Source: Allobosea sp. AAP35 (GTDB lineage Bacteria > Pseudomonadota > Alphaproteobacteria > Rhizobiales > Beijerinckiaceae). From it: 63,631 nt of DNA. The notes under the pieces were generated by a model that was given only the letters and a program-made list of their open reading frames with translations, had not been told where the DNA came from and did no database searches. Positions 1-8,633 of the stretch are shown here, one piece after another. The stretch lies in contig NZ_LJHQ01000033.1 of NCBI RefSeq assembly GCF_001295925.1, positions 1 through 63,631 of the forward strand, read 5' to 3'. Numbering within the stretch: the first letter of the stretch is position 1; every line of letters begins with the position of its first letter. The position numbers were made by a program, and so were the translations under genes.

Positions 1-41
1 CTGCTCATGCCACGCCGCGACAACACCGCCGGAGCCAACCC

Positions 42-1478
42 ATGCCGATCACCCTCATCGCCAATGCCAGCTGGATCGTCGCCTATGACGCCAAGGCCAA
101 GGGCCATGTCTATCTGCGCGATGGCGACGTCGCTTTCGACGGGGACCGGATCATCCATGTCGGCGGGAGCTATCAGGGCCAGGCCGACGCCACCATCGAC
201 GGGCGCGGCAAGATGGTCATGCCGGGCCTGGTCAATATCCACTCGCACCCGTCCTCGGAGGCAATGACCAAGGGCTGGAACGACGAACTCGGCAGCCCAA
301 AAATGTACGGCACGGCGCTCTACGAGTTCATGCCGCTGTTCCGCTGCGATGCGCGGGGCATCAAATCCTGCGCGCAGGTGACCTACTCCGAACTGCTGAT
401 GTCGGGCGTCACCACGCTGGTCGACATGTCGGTCGCCTGGGATGGCTGGCTCGAAACCTTCAAGGCCTCGGGCCTGCGGGCGGTGCTTGCGCCGATGTAT
501 CGCTCGGCGCGCTGGTACACCGACAACGGGCATCTGGCGAAGTACGAATGGGACGAGAAGGCCGGTGAGGCTGCGATGGCCGCGGCCATGAAGCTGCTCG
601 ACCAGGTCGCGGCCGATGATTCAGGCCGGCTTTCCGGCATGGTTTCGCCCTCGCAGATCGACACCTGCACGCCCGAGTTGATCCAGGCGAGCTTCGACGA
701 GGCCGAGGCCCGCAAGCTGCCCTTCCAGATTCATGCCGCCCAGAGTGTCGTCGAGTTCCACGAGATCACCCGCCGCCACGGCATGACGCCGGTGGAATGG
801 CTGGAGGAACTCGATGTGCTCGGGCCGTTCTCGATCATCGGCCACGGCATTTTCCTTGACCATCACTCCTCGGTGAAATGGCCGGCGACGGATGATCTCG
901 GCTGCCTCGTCGAGACCGGCACCAACGTCGCCCACTGCCCGATCGTGTTCCAGCGTCGCGGCATCGCGATGCAGAGCTTCGGGCAATATGTCGCCGCCGG
1001 CGTCAATGTCGGCATCGGCACCGACACCTACCCCCATCACATGCTGGAAGAGCTGCGTGCCGTCTGCATCGGCTCGCGCATGATGGCGGAGGACGTCTAC
1101 GATCTCAGAACCTCGGATGCCTTCAACGCCGCGACGCTCGGCAGCGCCAAGGCGCTCGGACGCGATGACATCGGCCGCCTCGCCAAGGGCGCCAAGGCCG
1201 ATATCGTGCTGGCGGACGTCACCCATCCGATGATGCGCCCGCTGCGCGATCCCATCCGCAGCCTGATCTACGCGGCGGGCGAACGCGCGGTGACGACTGT
1301 CATCGTCGATGGCGTCACCGTCGTCGACAACGGCAAGGTCCTGACCATGGACTACCCGGCCGCAGCAGCCGAACTGGAGGAAGCCCAGCGCCGCGCCGAG
1401 CCCAACGTCAAGGAGCTCGACTGGGCCAAGCGCGACCATCTCGAAATCTCGCCGCTGACCTTTCCGACCAAGAGCTGA
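42..1478 (+). CDS. Amidohydrolase family protein (TrzA/AtzB/guanine-deaminase-like)
   Basis: A 478-residue metal-dependent deaminase or hydrolase of the TIM-barrel amidohydrolase superfamily, full length for the chlorohydrolase/guanine-deaminase branch. Visible metal and catalytic positions are the H67-x-H69 pair in VNIHSH, H231 in FQIHAAQ, H268 in IIGHG and D328 in GIGTDT. A small beta-sandwich domain formed by the N terminus and the last 80 residues, with the usual ADIVLADV strand, flanks the barrel. The start is preceded by CCGGAG at good spacing. The family acts on aminated heterocycles or N-substituted rings, but the sequence does not name the substrate. It heads a same-strand run with an acyl-CoA dehydrogenase and a deacetylase, so a role in breaking down a nitrogenous compound is an inference. 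Confidence 0.85.
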   Translation: MPITLIANASWIVAYDAKAKGHVYLRDGDVAFDGDRIIHVGGSYQGQADATIDGRGKMVMPGLVNIHSHPSSEAMTKGWNDELGSPKMYGTALYEFMPLFRCDARGIKSCAQVTYSELLMSGVTTLVDMSVAWDGWLETFKASGLRAVLAPMYRSARWYTDNGHLAKYEWDEKAGEAAMAAAMKLLDQVAADDSGRLSGMVSPSQIDTCTPELIQASFDEAEARKLPFQIHAAQSVVEFHEITRRHGMTPVEWLEELDVLGPFSIIGHGIFLDHHSSVKWPATDDLGCLVETGTNVAHCPIVFQRRGIAMQSFGQYVAAGVNVGIGTDTYPHHMLEELRAVCIGSRMMAEDVYDLRTSDAFNAATLGSAKALGRDDIGRLAKGAKADIVLADVTHPMMRPLRDPIRSLIYAAGERAVTTVIVDGVTVVDNGKVLTMDYPAAAAELEEAQRRAEPNVKELDWAKRDHLEISPLTFPTKS

Positions 1479-1562
1479 GCGCCGGGCCACCGCTTCTTGA
1501 TCTCGCCACAGCGGACACCTACCGTCCGCAAAACGAATGATCAGGGAAACGCGGAGAGCGGC

Positions 1563-2744
1563 ATGTCGGCAGTCGAAAAGATCGGCGTGGAAGGAACGGG
1601 CGCCCGCTCGCCCTATTTCACCGAAGAGCATGAGGCGCTGCGCGATCAGGTCCGTCGTTTCGTCGAGACCGATATCAAGCCCCATGCCCTGGCCTGGGAG
1701 GAGGCCGGGTTCGTGCCCCGCGATGTGCTGCGCAAGATGGGTGCGCTCGGCTTCCTCGGCATCCGCTACCCGGCCGAATATGGCGGCTCCGAGATGGACA
1801 CGATGGCGACCGTCGTCTTCGCGGAGGAACTCGGCCGCTCGACCTTCTCGGGCGTGGCCATCACCGCGCTCGTTCACACCGACATGGCGTCCGTCCATAT
1901 CGCCAATGCCGGCAGCAAGGCCCAGCGCGACAGGTTGATGCCCGCGATCATCGCCGGCGAGAAGATCGTCGCGGTCGCGGTCACCGAGCCTGATGCCGGC
2001 TCCGACGTGAAAGGCATCCGCACCACGGCCCGGCGCGAGGGCGACAGTTACGTCCTCAACGGCGCCAAGGTCTACATAACCAACGGCGTCCATGCCGATC
2101 TCTACTGCGTCGCCGCCAAGACCGACCTGTCGGCCAAGCCCTCGCAATCGGTCTCGATCTTTCTGGTCGAGAAGGGCACGCCGGGCTTCCGCGTCGCGCG
2201 CGAACTCGACAAGCATGGCTGGCGCTCCTCCGACACGGCGGAACTCGTCTTCGAGGATTGCCGCATCCCGGCCGAGAACCTGCTCGGGCAGGAGGGGCGC
2301 GGCTTCTACGCGATCATGAGCAATTTCCAGAACGAACGCACCGTGATCGGCGCGATGGCGATCGGCGAGGCGCAGGCGGCGATCGACCTGACGCTGGACT
2401 ACGTCAAGACGCGCAAGGCCTTTGGCGCACCCCTCTGGGACAAGCAGGTGATCCGCCAGAAGCTCGCCATGCTGGCGGCCCGGGTCGAGGCTGGGCGCCA
2501 GCTCGTCTATCACGCCGCCTGGCTCGACGCGCAGGGGCGCGACGCCACCCGCGAGGTCTCGATGGTCAAGGCGCTCTGCGGCGAGTTGGTCAACGAGGTG
2601 ATGTATGCCTGCCTGCAGTTCCATGGCGGCATGGGCTATATGCGCGAAAGCACGATCGAGCGCATGACCCGCGACGCCCGCGTGCAGTCGATCGGCGGCG
2701 GGGCCACCGAGGTCATGCTCGAGGAGGTCGCCAAACGCATGTGA
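1563..2744 (+). CDS. Acyl-CoA dehydrogenase
   Basis: A 393-residue FAD-dependent acyl-CoA dehydrogenase, normal length. The N-terminal helical domain, the middle beta domain with VTEPDAGSD near residue 140 and WRSSDTAELVF near 220, and the C-terminal helical domain ending in GGGATEVM are all present. The residue aligned with the MCAD catalytic Glu near the C terminus is Gly. A Glu lies instead at E258 (FQNERTVIG), the position used by isovaleryl-CoA and long-chain enzymes, which suggests a branched or short-chain substrate. The start at 1563 has GGAGAG just upstream; an in-frame extension to 1497 lacks a ribosome site. It follows the amidohydrolase by 84 bases and may be cotranscribed. Confidence 0.9.
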   Translation: MSAVEKIGVEGTGARSPYFTEEHEALRDQVRRFVETDIKPHALAWEEAGFVPRDVLRKMGALGFLGIRYPAEYGGSEMDTMATVVFAEELGRSTFSGVAITALVHTDMASVHIANAGSKAQRDRLMPAIIAGEKIVAVAVTEPDAGSDVKGIRTTARREGDSYVLNGAKVYITNGVHADLYCVAAKTDLSAKPSQSVSIFLVEKGTPGFRVARELDKHGWRSSDTAELVFEDCRIPAENLLGQEGRGFYAIMSNFQNERTVIGAMAIGEAQAAIDLTLDYVKTRKAFGAPLWDKQVIRQKLAMLAARVEAGRQLVYHAAWLDAQGRDATREVSMVKALCGELVNEVMYACLQFHGGMGYMRESTIERMTRDARVQSIGGGATEVMLEEVAKRM

Positions 2745-2845
2745 GCGCGGCTTTGCGAGCGGTGACGGATCGCCATTGAGACGCTAGCCTTGTCTGTGAG
2801 CCTGGTGCGTGAATGCGCCGGCGGATCAGAGGACAACCGGCCAGC

Positions 2846-3892
2846 ATGCGCGCTTTCTATCATCCCGATCAGTCGCTGCACGATCCCAAGCAGTATCTGC
2901 GCTTTGGCGCCGTCGTCGCGCCCAAGGACCTGCCGGAGCGTACGGCGCGCCTGCTGGCTGCGCTCGCGAAACACGGCATCGCGCCCGAGCGGCCGGCCTC
3001 GCATGGTACCGCGCCTGTCCTTGCAATCCATGATGCCGGATTCGTCGCATTCCTGGAAACCGCCTGGGCGCGCTGGCAGGAATTGCCGGCTGAGCGTGGT
3101 CCCGAGGTCTGGCCCAGCACCTTCCCCTATTGGAGCGGCCGCCCCGATGAGGATGTCCGCCCGCCCTGCCGCCCCACGGGCTTCATCGGCCAGCTCGGCT
3201 GGTATCTTGGTGACATGTCGGTGCCGATCGGCGAGCATTGCTGGCATTCGACGCTGCTCTCGGCCGAGACGGCGGTGACGGCGGCCGACGCGATCCTGGC
3301 CGGCGAAAAGGCTGTCTATTCGCTCTGCCGCCCCTCGGGCCACCACGCCCGTGCCGACCGCGCGACGGGCTTCTGCTACCTCAACAACACCGCGATCGCC
3401 GCCCAGCGACTGCGCTCGAAATTCAAGAAGGTCGCGATCCTCGACGTCGATGCCCATCATGGCGACGGAACGCAGCAGATTTTCTATCGTCGCGACGACG
3501 TGCTGACGATCTCGGTCCATGCAGACCCGTCGAACTATTACCCGTTCTATACCGGCTACGAAGACGAGCGCGGCAACGGGCCGGGCGAAGGCTTCAACCT
3601 CAACCTGCCGCTGGCGCATGGTGCAGGCGGCGCCGAGATGGCTGCGGCCGTCGACCGGGCCGGAAAGGCGATCCGCGAGTTCGGCGCCGACGTGGTCATC
3701 GTCGCGCTGGGCTACGACGCCCACAAGGACGACCCGATCGGCGTCCTCAAGCTGGACGCCGCCGATTTCGGCACCATCGCCAGCAAGGTGAAGAGCTTTG
3801 GCCTGCCGACGCTGGTGGTGCAGGAGGGCGGCTACGCGATCGAGGCGATCGGCGAGTGCCTGGATGCGTTTCTGGGTGGGTTCAAGTCGTAG
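2846..3892 (+). CDS. Histone deacetylase family protein (acetylpolyamine amidohydrolase-like)
   Basis: A 348-residue zinc-dependent deacetylase of the arginase/deacetylase fold. The catalytic His pair is H166-H167 in PSGHHARA; zinc ligands are D202 and H204 in DVDAHHGDG and D291 in GYDAHKDDP; the transition-state Tyr is Y330 in QEGGY. Bacteria have no histones in the eukaryotic sense, and this subgroup usually deacetylates acetylated polyamines or small amides. The start at 2846 sits behind AGAGGA; a longer frame opens at 2813. It is the third gene in the run with the amidohydrolase and acyl-CoA dehydrogenase, which fits amide catabolism. Exact substrate unknown. Confidence 0.85.
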   Translation: MRAFYHPDQSLHDPKQYLRFGAVVAPKDLPERTARLLAALAKHGIAPERPASHGTAPVLAIHDAGFVAFLETAWARWQELPAERGPEVWPSTFPYWSGRPDEDVRPPCRPTGFIGQLGWYLGDMSVPIGEHCWHSTLLSAETAVTAADAILAGEKAVYSLCRPSGHHARADRATGFCYLNNTAIAAQRLRSKFKKVAILDVDAHHGDGTQQIFYRRDDVLTISVHADPSNYYPFYTGYEDERGNGPGEGFNLNLPLAHGAGGAEMAAAVDRAGKAIREFGADVVIVALGYDAHKDDPIGVLKLDAADFGTIASKVKSFGLPTLVVQEGGYAIEAIGECLDAFLGGFKS

Positions 3893-3899
3893 CCAAAGG

Positions 3900-4012
3900 C
3901 GTCATGGTCGGGCTTGACCCGACCATCTCGTGGCCAGAGGAGCCTGCCAGTTCAGGGAACTCATTCGCCAAGAGATTCTCGGGTCGCCCGATGGTCGCCC
4001 GAGAATGACGCG
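3900..4012. repeat. Palindromic intergenic repeat, type A
   Basis: An inverted-repeat element fills the gap between two convergent genes. It opens with CGTCATGGTCGGGCTTGACC, whose halves pair with the following GACCATC, and closes with a second hairpin between ATTCTCGGG and CCCGAGAAT that ends in TGACGCG. The same closing arm recurs at 15971-16048 and 47812-47850. It could act as a bidirectional transcription end here, though no T-run follows. Confidence 0.75.
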
Positions 4013-4017
4013 TCGGC

Positions 4018-5571
4018 TCAGATCACCGCCTCGATCAGGAACGGGCCTTTGCGCGAAAGCGCCCCCTTGAATAGCTTGGTGAACTCCTCGGCTGTTGTCG
4101 CGCGTGCCGCTTCCACGCCCATACCGCGCGCCATCGAAACCCAGTCCAGCGCCGGCTCGTCGAGATTGAGCATCAGCGTCGCATTGCGCCCGAAGTCGTT
4201 GACGCCGACGGCGCGCATTTCGCCATGCAGAATCGCATAGGTCCGGTTGGCGAAGATCACCGTGACGATGTCGAGCTTCTCGCGCGCCTGCGTCCACAGG
4301 CCCTGAACCGTGTACATGCCCGAGCCGTCGGCCTGCATGCCGATGACCTTGCGGTCGGGGCAGGCGACCGCCGCGCCGACGCACATCGGGATGCCTTCGC
4401 CGATCGCCCCGCCGGTGAGCTGGAGATAGTCGTGCTGCGGCGCGTTGTGGCATTGCTGGTAGAAGACGCGCCCCGACGAGACCGATTCGTCACAGATGAT
4501 CGCGTTCTCCGGCAAAAGCCGCGCCACGATGGTGCAGACCTTGTCGGCGTCGAGATCGCCTGTCGGCAGCGCCGTTTCGGTCTGGGCCCTGGCAATGAAG
4601 GCAGGTTCGACCTTCGTCGCGCCGGTTTCCTCGGCCAGCGCATCGAGCGCGCCGACGAGATCGTCGCCCATCACGCCGAGCGTGGTGACGATGCAGCCAT
4701 CATGGATCAATCGGCCGGGCTTGCCCGGATAGGCGAAGAAGCCGACCGGGATCTGCGCGCCGACCAGTACCAGCAGGTCGATGTCCTTCAACTGCTCGAG
4801 CGCCATGTCGACGGGGTAGAACACCTTGGGGATCGCGACGCGCCCTGCGCCGCGCTCGATCCGCCCGTTCGACATCTGTCCATACATCTTGCAGCCGGTT
4901 GCCGCGCAGATCCGCGCCGCCGTCTCCAGTGGCCCCTCGCGCAGCGATGCGCCGGTCATCATCAAAGCCGCCCGTGCGCCATGCTTGCGCAGCGCGGCCG
5001 CGACTTCGCGCATGGTCTCGGCGGCAACCGTCTTGAACGCTGGAACGGGTGTCGCATTCACTTCGGCCGGCTCGACACTGCCCCAGGCGCAATCGCCCGG
5101 CAGGATCACCGTCGCGACGCCCGGCAGTGACATCGCGGCGGCATAGGCTTCGCCGATTGCGGGCCCGACATCCTCCGGCGTGGTGATCCGGTGGACGTAG
5201 TGAGACATCGGCCGGGCCAGGCTTTCGATGTCGCTGGTCAGCGGCGCATCGTGCTGGAGATGGTAGGTCGCGTGGTCACCGACGACATTGATCATCGGGG
5301 TCCAGGCGCGCCTGGCATTGTGCATGTTGGCCAGCGCATTCGCCATGCCGGGCCCGCAATGCAGCAGGGTCGCGGCCGGCTTGTCGGCCATGCGCGCATA
5401 GCCATCGGCGGCGCCCGTTACCACGCCCTCGAACAGGCCGAGCACGCAGCGCATTTCCGGCTTGCGGTCGAGCGCCGCGACGAAATGCATCTCGGAGGTG
5501 CCGGGATTGGCGAAGCAGACATCAACGCCGTTGACGAGCAGCGTGTCGCAGAGGCGGTCGGCACCGTTCAT
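4018..5571 (-). CDS. Thiamine-pyrophosphate enzyme, acetolactate synthase large-subunit-like
   Basis: A 517-residue ThDP-dependent enzyme of the acetolactate synthase/benzoylformate decarboxylase family. The N-terminal PYR domain carries the catalytic Glu E27 in ANPGTSEMHF; a central Rossmann-like domain follows; the C-terminal PP domain has the ThDP/Mg motif ADGSGMYT followed by FANRTY. It is shorter than biosynthetic IlvB (about 570) and has no ilvN regulatory-subunit gene beside it, so a catabolic decarboxylase or lyase is more likely than isoleucine-valine synthesis. The start at 5571 (MNGADRL) was chosen by family alignment; the frame stays open to 5754 across what looks like the divergent promoter region. 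It is divergent from the ABC binding-protein gene. Confidence 0.85.
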   Translation of the reverse strand: MNGADRLCDTLLVNGVDVCFANPGTSEMHFVAALDRKPEMRCVLGLFEGVVTGAADGYARMADKPAATLLHCGPGMANALANMHNARRAWTPMINVVGDHATYHLQHDAPLTSDIESLARPMSHYVHRITTPEDVGPAIGEAYAAAMSLPGVATVILPGDCAWGSVEPAEVNATPVPAFKTVAAETMREVAAALRKHGARAALMMTGASLREGPLETAARICAATGCKMYGQMSNGRIERGAGRVAIPKVFYPVDMALEQLKDIDLLVLVGAQIPVGFFAYPGKPGRLIHDGCIVTTLGVMGDDLVGALDALAEETGATKVEPAFIARAQTETALPTGDLDADKVCTIVARLLPENAIICDESVSSGRVFYQQCHNAPQHDYLQLTGGAIGEGIPMCVGAAVACPDRKVIGMQADGSGMYTVQGLWTQAREKLDIVTVIFANRTYAILHGEMRAVGVNDFGRNATLMLNLDEPALDWVSMARGMGVEAARATTAEEFTKLFKGALSRKGPFLIEAVI

Positions 5572-5697
5572 TCTGATGATTCCTGGACGAAGGACAAACA
5601 GGTCGTTGAAAGGGCGCTCAGGGGAAGGGATGTTCCCGCGCCTGTCAAACGAGAGAATGTCATAGCCGTCCCCAGTCACGCTGATCGACTGCTTGAC

Positions 5698-5717
5698 GGA
5701 TTTGCATATGCATTTAA
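5698..5717. promoter_or_regulatory. Palindromic operator-like site resembling the hut operators
   Basis: The perfect 10-base palindrome TGCATATGCA lies at 5703-5712 within TTTGCATATGCATTT, midway between the divergent TPP-enzyme and ABC binding-protein genes. Its core matches 11 of 12 bases of TTGCATATGCAA in the hutI-hutF intergenic region. The location and symmetry suggest a GntR/HutC-type operator; binding is inferred. Confidence 0.5.
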
Positions 5718-5816
5718 CCTCGGCTGGAACGAAGGTTGCATCCGGCTGCGCCATGCGGTGCGATGGATGTCAGTCCTCGCACCGAAGCCGGACATCACAA
5801 GGGGAAGGGTCGCGTC

Positions 5817-6779
5817 ATGACGACATCGAAGCGTTTGGGAACAGTGGCGGGTCTGGGTCTGGCCGCGGCACTTCTGGCCGGCGGCGCGCAGGCGCAGACC
5901 AAGGTCAATATCGGCATCTCCGGCTGGACCGGCTTCGCGCCGCTGGTGCTGGCGAAGGAGGCCGGCATCTTCGCCAAGAACGGCCTGGATGTGACCATCA
6001 AGAAGATCCCGCAGAAGGACCGCCACCTCGCCATCGCCTCGGGCGACATCCAGTGCGCGGCGACGACGGTCGAGACCTGGATCGGCTGGGATGCCGCGGG
6101 CGTGAAGACCAAGCAGATCTTCCAGCTCGACAAGAGCTATGGCGCCGACGGCATGGTGACGCGCAACGCGACCGCCTCGATCAAGGATCTGAAGGGCAAG
6201 ACGATCGCGGCGTCCGCGCCCGGCACGTCGCCCTATTTCGCGCTGGCCTGGTTCCTCAAGGAGAACGGAATGTCCGTGAAGGACGTCACGGTGGTCAACA
6301 TGGAGCCCGGCCCGGCGGCGCAGGCCTTCATCGCCGGCCAGAACGACGCCGCCATGACCTATGAGCCCTATCTCTCGGCCGTGCGCGAGAAGCCCGAGGC
6401 CGGCAAGATCATCGCCACCACGCTCGACTATCCGATGGTGATGGACACCTTCGGCTGCACCCCGGCCTTCCTGGCGGCCAATGACGCGGGTGCCGCCGCG
6501 CTGACGAAGAGCTATTTCGAGGCTCTCGACATGATCAAGGCCGATCAGGCCAAGGCCTTCGGCATCATGGGCGCGGATGTGAAGCAGTCCGGCGAGCAGT
6601 TCGGCAAGTCGGCCGCTTTCCTGCGCTGGTCGGACGCGGCGGGCAACAAGGCCTTCTTCTCCGGCGAATGGCAGGCCTTCTCGGCCAAGGCTGCCGATCT
6701 GCTGCTCGAGATCGGCCTGATCAAGACCAAGCCCGATTTGGCTTCGCTGGTGGAAACAAAATACGTCGCCGGCAAATGA
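5817..6779 (+). CDS. ABC transporter substrate-binding protein (SsuA/TauA/NMT1-like)
   Basis: A 320-residue periplasmic binding protein with a signal peptide (basic MTTSKR, a hydrophobic Ala/Leu/Gly stretch, AQA cleavage near residue 26). The mature protein starts KVNIGISGWTGFAPLVLAKE, typical of the sulfonate/nitrate/taurine/thiamine-precursor group (PBP type 2), and includes the GKTIAASAPGTSPYF segment. Family members bind small anions, sulfonates or pyrimidine-like molecules; the ligand here cannot be read from sequence. The start at 5817 is preceded by AAGGGGAAGG. The permease and ATPase genes follow after an unusual 176-base gap that holds a palindromic repeat, giving a complete three-part importer. 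Confidence 0.88.
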   Translation: MTTSKRLGTVAGLGLAAALLAGGAQAQTKVNIGISGWTGFAPLVLAKEAGIFAKNGLDVTIKKIPQKDRHLAIASGDIQCAATTVETWIGWDAAGVKTKQIFQLDKSYGADGMVTRNATASIKDLKGKTIAASAPGTSPYFALAWFLKENGMSVKDVTVVNMEPGPAAQAFIAGQNDAAMTYEPYLSAVREKPEAGKIIATTLDYPMVMDTFGCTPAFLAANDAGAAALTKSYFEALDMIKADQAKAFGIMGADVKQSGEQFGKSAAFLRWSDAAGNKAFFSGEWQAFSAKAADLLLEIGLIKTKPDLASLVETKYVAGK

Positions 6780-6792
6780 GCTGATTCCCACG

Positions 6793-6940
6793 CGTCATGC
6801 CCGGGCTTGACCCGGGCATCTCGTCCCCAACCACTCCACGTCATCCCGGACAAGCCGCGTAGCGGCGCTGATCCGGGATCCATGCCTGAAGCGTTCAGGC
6901 ATGGATCCCGGGTCTCCCTACGGTCGCCCGGGATGACGCA
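6793..6940. repeat. Composite palindromic repeat between binding-protein and permease genes
   Basis: Two hairpin units sit inside an operon. The first (6793-6823) is type A, with CCCGGG arms around CTTGA. The second (about 6840-6940) is type B: TCATCCCGGACAAGCCGC with a small internal hairpin, GATCCGGGATCCATGCCTGA pairing with TCAGGCATGGATCCCGGGTC, and CGCCCGGGATGACGCA closing it. Type B recurs at 57485-57597 and 58872-58980. The transcript must cross this structure to reach the permease gene, so it could lower downstream expression or protect the upstream mRNA. Confidence 0.8.
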
Positions 6941-6955
6941 GCGGATCATCGTCTG

Positions 6956-7729
6956 ATGAAACCCCTCCAGCCGGTCTCCGCGTCCTCGCGCGTCGCCTAC
7001 GGCATCGCCTTCTTCGCGCTGTTCGTGGCGCTGTGGTCGGTTGCGACCTTTGGTGGCTATGTCCAGAGGCTGTTCCTCGCCGACCCCATCACGATGGTGC
7101 GCGAGGGCTACAACCTGATGGTCGAGTACGGCTTCGCCTACGACATCGGCATGACGATCTGGCGCGTCGTCGGCGGCTTCGTGCTGGCGGCTCTCGTTGC
7201 CCTGCCGCTCGGTATCGCCATGGGCGCCTACAAGCCGATCGAGGCGCTGCTCGAGCCCTTTGTCTCCTTCGCGCGCTACCTGCCGGCCTCGGCCTTTATC
7301 CCGCTGCTGATTCTCTGGGCAGGGCTGGGCGAGGCGCAGAAGCTGCTCGTCATCTTCATCGGCTCGGTCTTCCAGTTGATCCTCATGATCGCGGTCGCGG
7401 TCGGCGGGATCCGGCGCGACCTGGTCGACGCCGCTTATACGCTGGGCGCGACCGACACCTCGGTCGTGCGCCGCGTGCTGTTGCCCAACGCCGCCCCCGA
7501 GATCGCCGAGATCCTGCGCCTCGTGCTCGGCTGGGCCTGGACCTATGTCATCGTCGCCGAGCTGATCGGCTCGTCCTCGGGCATCGGCCATATGATCACC
7601 AACAGCCAGGCGCTGCTCAACACCGGGCAGATCATCTTCGGCATCATCGTCATCGGCCTGATCGGGCTGGTTTCGGATTTTCTGTTCAAGGCGGTCAACC
7701 AGCGCCTGTTTCCTTGGGCGCAGAGGTAG
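6956..7729 (+). CDS. ABC transporter permease (SsuC/TauC-like)
   Basis: A 257-residue inner-membrane permease of the BPD_transp_1 family with about six membrane segments; normal length for SsuC/TauC. The cytoplasmic coupling loop is seen as the stretch starting GGIRRDLVDAAYTLGATD near residues 150-170, the EAA-type motif that contacts the ATPase. The start lies only 16 bases after the preceding repeat ends and has no strong ribosome site. It forms an importer with the upstream binding protein and the ATPase gene starting 13 bases downstream. Confidence 0.9.
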   Translation: MKPLQPVSASSRVAYGIAFFALFVALWSVATFGGYVQRLFLADPITMVREGYNLMVEYGFAYDIGMTIWRVVGGFVLAALVALPLGIAMGAYKPIEALLEPFVSFARYLPASAFIPLLILWAGLGEAQKLLVIFIGSVFQLILMIAVAVGGIRRDLVDAAYTLGATDTSVVRRVLLPNAAPEIAEILRLVLGWAWTYVIVAELIGSSSGIGHMITNSQALLNTGQIIFGIIVIGLIGLVSDFLFKAVNQRLFPWAQR

Positions 7730-7741
7730 TTGGGCGCATAG

Positions 7742-8521
7742 ATGAGCAAGCTTCTTGTGGAGAATGTCGGGAAAGTGTTCCCGGCCCAGCGCGGCGGCCA
7801 GCCGACGCGCGCCCTGATGCCGACCTCGCTCAGCGTCGGCGACAACGACTTCATCGCCATCCTTGGCCCCTCAGGCTGCGGCAAGTCCACTTTGCTGCGC
7901 ATCATCGGCGGGCTCGAGACGGCCAGTGAAGGCCGCATCATGCTCGATGGCGTGCCCGTCTCGGGACCGGGTGCAGATCGCGGCTTCGTCTTCCAGAGCT
8001 ACACGCTGTTCCCCTGGCTGACGGTCGGCCAGAACATCGCCTTCGGCCTGCGCGAGAAAGGCGTGTCCGAGCGCGAGCGGATGGATATCGCGCGCCAATG
8101 GGCCGACCGCGTCGGCCTGTCGAGCTTCGTCGACCATTTTCCCAAGCAGCTCTCGGGCGGCATGCAGCAGCGCACCGCGATCGCCCGCGCGCTCGCCAAC
8201 GACCCCAAAATCCTGCTGCTCGACGAGCCTTTCGGCGCGCTCGACAACCAGACCCGCGCCCTGATGCAGGAAATGCTGCTCGGCATCTGGGAGCGCGAGC
8301 GCAAGACCGTTCTCTTCGTCACCCACGACATCGAGGAGGCGATCTTCGTCGGCTCTCGCGTCGTGGTGATGAGCGCGCGGCCCGGCCGCATCAAGGCTGA
8401 CATCGCGGTCGATCTGCCCCATCCGCGTCCCTACACCATCAAGACGAGCCCGGAATTCGTCGCGCTGAAGGAGAGGCTGGTCGAGGAGATCCGCGCCGAG
8501 GTGATGGCGAGCGAGCATTGA
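7742..8521 (+). CDS. ABC transporter ATP-binding protein (SsuB/TauB-like)
   Basis: A 259-residue ATPase subunit. Walker A is GPSGCGKST near residue 42, the Q-loop is FQSYTLFPWLTV near 86, the ABC signature is LSGGMQQR near 139, Walker B is ILLLDEPFGALD near 160 and the switch His lies in VTHDIEEA near 195. The pattern matches nitrate/sulfonate/taurine importers. It is the last gene of the importer operon and is followed by a 112-base gap before the GntR regulator. Confidence 0.93.
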   Translation: MSKLLVENVGKVFPAQRGGQPTRALMPTSLSVGDNDFIAILGPSGCGKSTLLRIIGGLETASEGRIMLDGVPVSGPGADRGFVFQSYTLFPWLTVGQNIAFGLREKGVSERERMDIARQWADRVGLSSFVDHFPKQLSGGMQQRTAIARALANDPKILLLDEPFGALDNQTRALMQEMLLGIWERERKTVLFVTHDIEEAIFVGSRVVVMSARPGRIKADIAVDLPHPRPYTIKTSPEFVALKERLVEEIRAEVMASEH

Positions 8522-8584
8522 GCGAAGGGGCTGATCGTCAGGCTGATTGACAGGCCTGCGCGATGATGGTTGTCTCTAGGTCAA

Positions 8585-8597
8585 TTGGCCTGACCAA
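8585..8597. promoter_or_regulatory. Candidate FadR/GntR-type operator
   Basis: TTGGCCTGACCAA is an imperfect palindrome of the TTGGTnnnACCAA class bound by several FadR-subfamily regulators. It is nested in a wider GGTCA...TGACC pair (8578-8595) and lies 36 bases before the regulator's start at 8634. The position suggests autoregulation. Recognised by eye only. Confidence 0.4.
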
Positions 8598-8633
8598 ATG
8601 GCCAAATCGAGCGCCCGATCACGGGAGCCGGGG

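Noticed and set aside
1..41. End of an upstream gene at the window edge
   Set aside because: Too short to assign; only the ribosome site of the amidohydrolase gene is recognisable.
621..2624. 667-residue minus-strand frame across the amidohydrolase and dehydrogenase genes
   Set aside because: Antisense shadow of two clear plus-strand genes; Asp/Arg/Gly/Leu-rich with no recognisable domain, as expected in GC-rich DNA.
2846..3892. Treating the deacetylase as a chromatin enzyme
   Set aside because: The fold is shared with acetylpolyamine and acetoin-type hydrolases, and the organism is bacterial.
4018..5571. Calling the TPP enzyme biosynthetic acetolactate synthase (ilvB)
   Set aside because: No ilvN partner, shorter than IlvB and set among transport and catabolic genes; only the family is supported.
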